Shown here in pieces: positions 7,234 through 12,258 of a stretch of DNA of 12,258 nucleotides. The notes below the pieces were generated by a model. The model was not told where the DNA came from. It ran no database searches and saw only the letters and a program-made list of their open reading frames with translations. Position 1 is the first letter of the stretch; each line of letters starts with the position of its first letter. The stretch covers positions 1 through 12,258 of the forward strand of contig JAEZGR010000360.1 in NCBI GenBank assembly GCA_023437255.1, in the 5' to 3' direction. Origin of the DNA: Pseudomonadota bacterium. Its GTDB lineage: Bacteria > Pseudomonadota > Gammaproteobacteria > Burkholderiales > Burkholderiaceae_B. The translations under genes and the position numbers were made by a program.

Positions 7234-8030
7234 GCGCTTCCCCCCGACTTGTTGCGCTGGATCGCCTGGGCCAGGCCGCGATCGCGCACCGCCGCGAACT
7301 CACTGCTCATGTGCGAAAGTTGATGCGTGTCGAAATGCGCATTCAAGGCGTTGCGCAGGCCCTGCACGTCCAGGCTGCGATTCAGGGAACGTTTCATGAG
7401 CCGGACACCAAAAGGCGGGGCCTGCGCGATCCGCTGGGCCAGCTCCAGGGCGGTGCTCCGCAATTCGGGCTCTGGCACTACACGATTGACCATGCCGATG
7501 CGATAGGCTTCCTGCGCACTTACCTTCTCGCCGGTGTAGAGCATTTCCTTTGCGCGGCGCAGGCCCATGACCCAGGGGTGTATCAACACCTCGGTTGCCG
7601 CTGCGGCAAGCGTATGGCCCACCGGGTCAGAGAAGAAGGCGTCGTCGGAACAGACAATCAGATCGCACATGTTCGCGACCATGAAGCCGCCCGCCACACA
7701 GGCGCCCTGCACTTCGGCGATGGTGGGTTTCGGGCAGTCCCAGATTTTCAGGCAATAGTCGTAATAGCGGCGCGACTCATAAGCCCAGCGCTCTTCGACA
7801 CTGAAGTCGGCGCGCTCACGCTGCGCCTGCTTCAGATCGTGGCCCGCCGAAAAATGTGCGCCCTCGCCCGCCAGCAGAATCACTCGGACGCCATCGTCTG
7901 CGATGGCCGCGTCAAACACGGCGTCCAGCTCGTCCAGCATTTCTTTGCTTTGCGCATTGCGCGCTTCGGGGCGGTTCAGTATCAGGCGCCGCACGGCACC
8001 ATGGTCTTCCACCAGGATCAGATCGCTCAT
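7230..8030 (-). CDS. Crotonase-fold (enoyl-CoA hydratase-like) protein lacking both catalytic Glu
   Basis: This 266-residue member of the enoyl-CoA hydratase/isomerase superfamily is the first gene of the minus-strand operon. The two oxyanion-hole regions that hold the CoA thioester are present: HFSAGHDL at 59-66 and QGACVAGGFMVANMCDL at 108-124. Aligning the CD motif with rat mitochondrial hydratase places Met117 where Glu144 should be and Val137 (in FFSDPVG) where Glu164 should be. Both acid/base residues for classical hydration are therefore missing. The FxDPV and HPW (151-153) features recall a widespread subfamily annotated as enoyl-CoA hydratase whose reaction I cannot name. It may hydrate, isomerise or hydrolyse a specific acyl-CoA through other residues. 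GGAG 5 bases upstream supports the ATG at 8030. The gene is divergent from the IclR regulator and overlaps the synthetase gene by 4 bases. Confidence 0.88.
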   Translation of the reverse strand: MSDLILVEDHGAVRRLILNRPEARNAQSKEMLDELDAVFDAAIADDGVRVILLAGEGAHFSAGHDLKQAQRERADFSVEERWAYESRRYYDYCLKIWDCPKPTIAEVQGACVAGGFMVANMCDLIVCSDDAFFSDPVGHTLAAAATEVLIHPWVMGLRRAKEMLYTGEKVSAQEAYRIGMVNRVVPEPELRSTALELAQRIAQAPPFGVRLMKRSLNRSLDVQGLRNALNAHFDTHQLSHMSSEFAAVRDRGLAQAIQRNKSGGSA

Positions 8031-8064
8031 TCGGGCTCCAAAAGCGTTGCTTCATCACGATGGG

Positions 8065-8093
8065 TTGGATTAAGCCACTGAAAATCCTACAAT
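8065..8093 (+). promoter_or_regulatory. Candidate promoter of the IclR gene
   Basis: TTGGAT (8065-8070) and TACAAT (8088-8093) are separated by 17 bases and resemble sigma-70 -35 (3/6) and -10 (5/6) boxes. Transcription would start near 8100, leaving a leader of about 38 bases to the ATG at 8139. It overlaps the candidate promoter of the opposing operon. Confidence 0.4.
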
Positions 8094-8105
8094 ACAAACA
8101 ATACA
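8067..8105. promoter_or_regulatory. Candidate IclR operator region (inverted and direct repeats)
   Basis: The divergent spacer holds GGATT (8067-8071) facing AATCC (8083-8087), and a direct repeat of CAATACA at 8090-8096 and 8099-8105, 9 bases apart. IclR proteins usually bind palindromes in the spacer between themselves and their target operon. The arms here are short, so these are candidates only. Confidence 0.3.
8069..8097 (-). promoter_or_regulatory. Candidate promoter of the acyl-CoA operon
   Basis: On the minus strand, TTGTAT (8097-8092) and CTTAAT (8074-8069) are 17 bases apart, fair -35 (3/6) and -10 (4/6) matches. Transcription would start about 30 bases upstream of the crotonase ATG. 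It lies face to face with the IclR promoter, so the two probably exclude each other. Confidence 0.35.
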
Positions 8106-8138
8106 CACCAGAATTCCCACAATGTGAGCAAAAGAGCT

Positions 8139-8918
8139 ATGGATTCGGAGAAGCCGGTCAAAGTCGGCGGCGCGCAGAGTATTCGGCGGGCGCTGCAACT
8201 GCTGCGACTGCTGGCGCAATACGATAGTCAGGGACTCAGCCTGCAACAGATCACTGCGTTCAGCGGGTTGGAGCGCTCTACCGCGCACCGGCTGATGACC
8301 TGTCTCGTCGAAGAGCAGTTTGCCCGGCGCTCCTCTCAGGACCGCCTATATCACCTTGGTGTCGATGCCATGCAGATCGGCTTTTCCGCCATGCACCGGG
8401 TGCCCATCGCCGATACGCTCCGACCGCTCGCAAAACGACTGTGCCGTCTTTCCGGCGACACGGTCTTTTTGGTGGTGCAACAGGGGGATTACGCGTTGTG
8501 CCTGTTACGCGAACACGGTGACTTCCCGGTGCGCATCTTCACGATCGATGTTGGGGAAAAGCGTCTGCTTGGACTTGGTGCGGGGGGGCTGGCGCTGATG
8601 GCCGGGTTCGACGACGCAGCGATCGCAAGTATCTTCGAGCGCCATGCAGACACATATCGCGCATCCGGGCTCACGCTTGAAGCGCTTTTGCCACGTATTC
8701 AGCAGACGCGTGCCAAGGGTTTCTCGGAAACGGTCGACAGCATTACGCCGGGCATATCGGGCGTGGGCTACGCATTCCAGATCAGCGAGATCACGCGCGT
8801 CGCGATCAGCTTCGGGGCTATCACACCACGCCTCGATGGCGCACGCAGACAGGCCATGGGTGAGTTGCTGGTGACGGAATGCGCTGAATGGCAGGCCGCG
8901 CAGAAGAATTCAGCATGA
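8139..8918 (+). CDS. IclR-family transcriptional regulator
   Basis: This 259-residue regulator has an N-terminal winged helix-turn-helix at about residues 12-75. It begins AQSIRRALQLLRLLA, has GLSLQQITAFSG as the first part of the HTH and LERSTAHRLMTCL as recognition helix, and the wing lies around QDRLYHLG. The C-terminal IclR effector-binding domain (about 80-255) includes LCRLSGDTVFLVVQQGDYALCL, GLGAGGLALMA and GISGVGYAF, the usual ligand-pocket stretches. IclR proteins repress or activate catabolic operons in response to small organic acids or aromatic metabolites. Its divergent position makes the acyl-CoA operon the likely target. The frame opens earlier at a GTG at 8124 (adding MSKRA), but no ribosome site is clear for either start; the ATG at 8139 fits the normal family N-terminus. 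The effector is unknown. Confidence 0.93.
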   Translation: MDSEKPVKVGGAQSIRRALQLLRLLAQYDSQGLSLQQITAFSGLERSTAHRLMTCLVEEQFARRSSQDRLYHLGVDAMQIGFSAMHRVPIADTLRPLAKRLCRLSGDTVFLVVQQGDYALCLLREHGDFPVRIFTIDVGEKRLLGLGAGGLALMAGFDDAAIASIFERHADTYRASGLTLEALLPRIQQTRAKGFSETVDSITPGISGVGYAFQISEITRVAISFGAITPRLDGARRQAMGELLVTECAEWQAAQKNSA

Positions 8919-8923
8919 AAACG

Positions 8924-8953
8924 TTCTCATTCACAGACCGTTTACTTTAAAAT
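8924..8953 (+). promoter_or_regulatory. Candidate promoter of the RAYT-like gene
   Basis: TTCTCA (8924-8929) and TAAAAT (8948-8953) are 18 bases apart (4/6 and 5/6 to consensus). Transcription would begin within a few bases of the ATG at 8960, and no ribosome site is present, so the message could be leaderless. Confidence 0.3.
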
Positions 8954-8959
8954 TACAAG

Positions 8960-9664
8960 ATGGCCCGACTTCGCCGCCTTTACGCTCCCAACGTCCCCCA
9001 GCTCGCCCAGGCGCGCTTCGCCCGGCCACTGGCCACGCCATCAGACCCCACTCCGGCTGCCGCACTCGATCAGATCCGCGACTGGTTGGTCGCCGAAACC
9101 CGGCTGCATCAAGTTGCTGTTCACGGCTGGGCCCTGCTTCCCGATCAGCTCGTACTGCTTGCCACCTCGCCGACGCCCACCGGGCTGTCCCGCGTGATCC
9201 AGGGGGTAGGCCGCCGCATGGCAACACGCCTGACACTGGGGCGCGTATTCGAGGGGCGCTATCGCAGCGGCCTGATCGACGACGCCTGGGTGGTCAGATG
9301 CCTGATATGGGCGGAGTCTCTCCCAATAGCCGGGGGATACGTCGACGCAGCAGTGCGTTGGCCCTGGTCCTCTGCCCAGGAACATGTCGGGCTGCGTTCC
9401 GATGGTGGCTGGACGACAGACCACCCACGATACTGGGCGTTGGGTAACACCCCCTATGCGCGCCAGGCGCGCTACCACGACAGCCTGACCAGCGGCATAG
9501 GCCTAAGCGACGGCACGCGCATCGAGCAGGCGCTGTTCGGCCAATGGGCACTCGGCGACGACGAGTTCGTGTTGCGGCTGGCATCACGCAGCACCCGCCG
9601 TGTTGCGCCCGCACCGCGTGGCAGGCCCCGAAAAGCCCCTGAAGAGCGCGCAGTTACAAATTAA
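8960..9664 (+). CDS. RAYT / Y1-transposase-like protein with HUH and Tyr residues replaced
   Basis: This 234-residue protein has the layout of REP-associated tyrosine transposases (RAYT; IS200/IS605 Y1 superfamily). It shows a MARLRRLYAPNVPQ start, a central SRVIQGVGRRMATR segment, VFEGRYRSGLID (96-107), WPWSSAQEHVG (134-144) and HPRYWALGNTPYARQA (155-170). The catalytic motifs are altered. Where RAYTs have MPNHVHLL, this protein has LPDQLVLL (60-67), so both HUH histidines become Gln63 and Val65. Where the catalytic Tyr of the YIELNPVRAG type is expected, it has Trp117 in WAESLPIAGG. DNA cleavage by the known chemistry is therefore unlikely. The tail carries a basic RGRPRK motif (220-225), AT-hook-like, that could bind DNA. 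The frame is full length with no stops, which argues for retained function, perhaps as a domesticated DNA- or nucleoid-binding protein. It lies between IclR and gltB, and I see no REP-type repeats nearby. The fold assignment is firm; the role is unknown. Confidence 0.8.
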   Translation: MARLRRLYAPNVPQLAQARFARPLATPSDPTPAAALDQIRDWLVAETRLHQVAVHGWALLPDQLVLLATSPTPTGLSRVIQGVGRRMATRLTLGRVFEGRYRSGLIDDAWVVRCLIWAESLPIAGGYVDAAVRWPWSSAQEHVGLRSDGGWTTDHPRYWALGNTPYARQARYHDSLTSGIGLSDGTRIEQALFGQWALGDDEFVLRLASRSTRRVAPAPRGRPRKAPEERAVTN

Positions 9665-9707
9665 TTATCAGCTCCTCATTCCGATCTGAGGCACGCGCAA
9701 ACCGCCC

Positions 9708-9730
9708 GAGTCGGAAAGACTCTTTTATTT
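9708..9730 (+). terminator. Weak intrinsic terminator after the RAYT-like gene
   Basis: GAGTC (9708-9712) and GACTC (9718-9722) form a 5-bp stem with a GGAAA loop, followed directly by TTTTATTTT. The stem is short, but its position 44 bases after the stop codon and the T-rich tail fit termination before gltB. Confidence 0.5.
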
Positions 9731-9746
9731 TCCGTATTTTGTATAT

Positions 9747-9793
9747 GTCCCTTATTTTCAATTTTCGATTTCTACCGAGATGAATAAAGGGAC
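9747..9793. repeat. Inverted repeat in the AT-rich gltB upstream region
   Basis: GTCCCTT (9747-9753) is the exact complement of AAGGGAC (9787-9793). ATT (9754-9756) and AAT (9783-9785) extend the pairing past one bulged A at 9786. The loop is about 26 bases and AT-rich. It could be an operator pair or the ends of a small relic element; no known family is recognised. Confidence 0.4.
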
Positions 9794-9811
9794 GCACCCC
9801 AAATTTTCTTG

Positions 9812-9826
9812 TTGTGCGACGCAAAA
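9812..9826. promoter_or_regulatory. Palindromic candidate regulator site upstream of gltB
   Basis: TTGTGCGACGCAAAA has a perfect TGCG-A-CGCA core at 9815-9823 with flanking TT/AA, one mismatch in 15 bases. It looks like an operator for a dimeric regulator 106 bases before the gltB ATG. The binding protein is not identified. Confidence 0.35.
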
Positions 9827-9827
9827 A

Positions 9828-9880
9828 GCGGCGTTACTTTTCTCTTCCGGAACCATGTCACACGCATGGTCTAACGCCGC
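9828..9880 (+). promoter_or_regulatory. Nested hairpin in the gltB leader
   Basis: GCGGCGTTA (9828-9836) pairs perfectly with TAACGCCGC (9872-9880). Inside it, ACCATG (9852-9857) pairs perfectly with CATGGT (9865-9870) around a 7-base loop. The two stems stack with a single C on the 3' side and a 15-base pyrimidine-rich bulge on the 5' side. No T-run follows, so it is not an intrinsic terminator. It ends 51 bases before the gltB start and would be in the leader if transcription begins in the AT-rich stretch upstream. It could be a regulatory leader element or a DNA-level inverted repeat. Confidence 0.5.
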
Positions 9881-9931
9881 GGACGGGCCCGCACACCCGG
9901 CCCCGGCCACACCCGATCCGCGAGCAAGAAA

Positions 9932-12258
9932 ATGCCAGAGTTCGAAACCGTCGCCTCCGCCCCGGAACGCAAGCGGGCACCCACCGTGGTGCCGCGTCAG
10001 CCCGCAAGGCTACCCTCTCCCCAAGGCCTCTACCATCCCAGCCGCGAACACGACGCCTGCGGCGTGGGCTTCGTGGCCCATATCAAAGGGCGCCGCAGCC
10101 ACGCCATCATTCAGCAGGGTCTCAAGATCCTCGAGAATCTCGACCATCGCGGCGCGGTCGGCGCCGACGAGCTGATGGGCGACGGGGCCGGCATCCTGAT
10201 CCAGATTCCTGACGCGCTGTATCGCGAAGACATGGCCGCGCGCGGCATCGAACTGCCGCCGCCCGATGAATACGGCGTTGCCATGGTCTTCCTGCCCAAG
10301 GAAACCGCCTCGCGACTGGCCTGTGAACACGAGCTCGAACGCGCCGTGCGCGACGAAGGGCTGGTGGTGCTGGGCTGGCGCGATGTTCCTGTCGACCACG
10401 ACATGCCGATGTCGCCCACCGTGCGCGCCTGTGCACCCGTGATCCGCCAGCTCTTCATTGGCCGCGGCCCCGGCATCTCGGTGCCCGACGCGCTGGAACG
10501 CAAGCTGTATGTGATCCGCAAGACCGCCAGCCACGCGATTCAACAGATGAAGCTGGCGCACGGCCGCGAATACTTCGTTCCCTCGATCTCGGTTCGCACA
10601 GTAGTCTACAAGGGCCTGCTGCTGGCCGGCCAGGTGGGCGTGTACTACCGCGATCTGGCCGATTCGCGCGCCGTATCGGCGCTTGCGCTGGTGCACCCGC
10701 GCTTCTCGACCAATACCTTCCCTGCCTGGCCGCTCGCCCACCCGTACCGCATGATCGCCCACAATGGCGAAATCAACACCGTAAAGGGCAATTTCAATTG
10801 GCTGCGTGCCCGCGAAGGCGCCATGGAGTCGGCCGTTCTCGGTGAAGATCTGGCCAAGCTCTACCCTATTGTTTACGAAGGCCAGTCCGATACCGCGACG
10901 TTCGACAACTGCCTTGAGCTGCTGGTGATGTCGGGCTATTCGCTCGCCCACGCCATGATGATCATGATCCCGGAAGCCTGGGAACAGCATGCCGACATGG
11001 ATGAGAACCGCCGCGCCTTCTACGAGTACCACGCGGCACTCATGGAACCCTGGGACGGCCCGGCCGCCGTGGCCTTCACCGACGGTCGCCAGATCGGCGC
11101 CACCCTCGACCGTAACGGCCTGCGCCCCGCACGCTATGTGATCACCGACGACGACATGGTGGTCATGGCATCTGAAGCCGGGACCCTGTCGATTCCGGCA
11201 CACCGCATCGTCAAGAAGTGGCGCCTGCAGCCCGGCAAGATGTTCCTGATCGACCTGCAGCAAGGCCGCATCATCAACGACGAGGAAGTGAAGTCGCAGC
11301 TGGCCAACATGCGGCCGTATCGCCAGTGGATTGAACGCCTGCGCATCAAGCTGGACAGCCTCGACGCCCCGGCGGGCGGCGATCTGCCTCGCCCTGCCGC
11401 CCCCCTGCTTGATCGGCAGCAGGCCTTTGGCTGGACTCAGGATGACCTGCGCGTCGTGCTGGAACCGATGGCGAGCAACGGTGAGGAACTCATCGGCTCC
11501 ATGGGCAACGACGCCCCGCTTGCCGTGCTCTCGCATCGCAGCAAGCCCTTCTACAGCTACTTCCGCCAGCTGTTCGCCCAGGTCACGAACCCGCCGATCG
11601 ACCCGATCCGCGAGCAGCTCGTGATGTCGCTGGTGTCGTTTATCGGCCCCAAGCCCAATCTGCTCGACATCAACAACGTGAACCCGCCGCAGCGGATCGA
11701 AGTCGCACAGCCCGTGCTCGATTTCGCGGCCATGGCGCGGATCCGAAATATCGAGAAGATCACCAGCGCCAAGTTCCGCTGTTTCGAACTCGATATCACC
11801 TACCCGGTGGAATGGGGCCCGCAAGGCATTGAGGCCTATCTGGCTTCGCTCTGTTCCACGGCCGCCGACGCCGTGCTGAGTGGCTACAACATCCTGCTCA
11901 TCACCGATCGCCAGGTCAACGCTGACCGGGTGCCCATTCCCGCGCTGCTGGCCACATCGGCCATCCATCACCACCTGATCCGCGCCGGCCTGCGCACCCG
12001 TACGGGCCTGGTCGTGGAAACCGGCTCCGCGCGTGAGGTCCACCACTTTGCGCTGCTGGGCGGCTACGGTGCAGAGGCCGTTCACCCGTATCTGGCGCTC
12101 GAGACACTGGCCACCCTGCCGGAGCCCGAAAAGGCGATACGCAACTACATCAAGGCGGTCGGCAAGGGCCTGAACAAGGTCATGTCGAAGATGGGCATCT
12201 CGACCTATATGTCGTACACCGGCGCCCAGATCTTCGAAGCGGTCGGCCTGTCGAGCGA
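9932..12258 (+). CDS. gltB: Glutamate synthase large subunit, N-terminal 775 residues (runs off right edge)
   Basis: This is the alpha subunit of NADPH-dependent glutamate synthase, which transfers the amide of glutamine to 2-oxoglutarate with GltD, the core of ammonia assimilation in the cytoplasm. The class II glutamine amidotransferase domain begins at Cys43 in [11 protein letters not shown], so a 42-residue propeptide is expected to be removed to expose the nucleophile. [34 protein letters not shown] (from His277), [10 protein letters not shown] and SEAGTLSI are all intact. The glutamate synthase central domain follows (about 470-765), with [31 protein letters not shown] and [28 protein letters not shown]. 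The FMN-binding and glutamate synthase beta-helix domains lie beyond the edge. ATG at 9932 is the only possible start because an in-frame TAA lies at 9872-9874. The ribosome site is weak (GAGCAAG). There is no frameshift in the visible part. Confidence 0.97.
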   Translation, partial: MPEFETVASAPERKRAPTVVPRQPARLPSPQGLYHPSREHDACGVGFVAHIKGRRSHAIIQQGLKILENLDHRGAVGADELMGDGAGILIQIPDALYREDMAARGIELPPPDEYGVAMVFLPKETASRLACEHELERAVRDEGLVVLGWRDVPVDHDMPMSPTVRACAPVIRQLFIGRGPGISVPDALERKLYVIRKTASHAIQQMKLAHGREYFVPSISVRTVVYKGLLLAGQVGVYYRDLADSRAVSALALVHPRFSTNTFPAWPLAHPYRMIAHNGEINTVKGNFNWLRAREGAMESAVLGEDLAKLYPIVYEGQSDTATFDNCLELLVMSGYSLAHAMMIMIPEAWEQHADMDENRRAFYEYHAALMEPWDGPAAVAFTDGRQIGATLDRNGLRPARYVITDDDMVVMASEAGTLSIPAHRIVKKWRLQPGKMFLIDLQQGRIINDEEVKSQLANMRPYRQWIERLRIKLDSLDAPAGGDLPRPAAPLLDRQQAFGWTQDDLRVVLEPMASNGEELIGSMGNDAPLAVLSHRSKPFYSYFRQLFAQVTNPPIDPIREQLVMSLVSFIGPKPNLLDINNVNPPQRIEVAQPVLDFAAMARIRNIEKITSAKFRCFELDITYPVEWGPQGIEAYLASLCSTAADAVLSGYNILLITDRQVNADRVPIPALLATSAIHHHLIRAGLRTRTGLVVETGSAREVHHFALLGGYGAEAVHPYLALETLATLPEPEKAIRNYIKAVGKGLNKVMSKMGISTYMSYTGAQIFEAVGLSS

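Noticed and set aside
8919..9931. REP repeats associated with the RAYT-like gene
   Set aside because: The flanks contain hairpins, but none shows the short conserved tetranucleotide plus imperfect GC-rich stem in repeated copies that defines REPs.
9780..10175. 131-codon plus-strand frame before and into gltB
   Set aside because: There is no ribosome site, it runs far into gltB in another frame, and the composition is that of a shadow.
10010..12085. 691-codon open frame on the minus strand
   Set aside because: It lies entirely antisense to gltB, whose protein is unmistakable. The product is low-complexity and His/Gly/Arg-rich, typical of antisense frames in GC-rich genes.
1..12258. CRISPR arrays, tRNA or rRNA genes
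   Set aside because: No regularly spaced repeats, cloverleaf-like segments or rRNA-like stretches were seen in any spacer.

Overview
The window looks like a high-GC beta-proteobacterial chromosome, most likely order Burkholderiales and plausibly the Alcaligenaceae (Bordetella/Achromobacter/Pusillimonas type). The reasons are a Bug-type tripartite-tricarboxylate receptor inside a catabolic operon, an IclR regulator controlling an acyl-CoA operon, strongly GC-biased third codon positions, and the style of the gltB protein. This placement rests on gene content only.

Layout. (1) Positions 1-160 (minus) hold the N-terminus of a succinate-semialdehyde dehydrogenase (gabD), running off the left edge. 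(2) A short divergent spacer follows, then an EamA/DMT-family permease (257-1141, plus) and a TenA thiaminase-II family protein (about 1242-1907, plus). (3) A tail-to-tail spacer with a perfect 10-bp hairpin separates these from a five-gene minus-strand operon (8030 down to 1967). In transcription order it encodes a crotonase-fold protein, an ADP-forming acyl-CoA synthetase, a periplasmic Bug receptor, a large acyl-CoA dehydrogenase and a small acyl-CoA dehydrogenase. Gene junctions are tight: a 4-base overlap, then gaps of 24, 8 and 3 bases. (4) A divergent IclR-family regulator (8139-8918, plus) shares a compact spacer of overlapping candidate promoters with the operon. (5) A RAYT/Y1-transposase-like gene (8960-9664, plus) follows. 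Its HUH histidines and catalytic tyrosine all appear to be replaced, although the frame is intact. (6) An AT-rich, structured 267-base spacer leads into gltB, the large subunit of glutamate synthase, which runs off the right edge (9932-12258).

Working together. The central operon reads as a dedicated carboxylic-acid utilisation unit. The Bug protein would bind the acid in the periplasm, the ADP-forming ligase would make the CoA thioester, the two dehydrogenases (probably a heteromer) would introduce a double bond, and the crotonase-like enzyme would act on the product. IclR would sense the acid or a metabolite. The substrate cannot be read from the sequence, and no transport membrane subunits, 3-hydroxyacyl-CoA dehydrogenase or thiolase are present here.

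The less ordinary items are the crotonase lacking both canonical glutamates, the apparently catalytically dead RAYT-like protein beside gltB, and the nested hairpin in the gltB upstream region.
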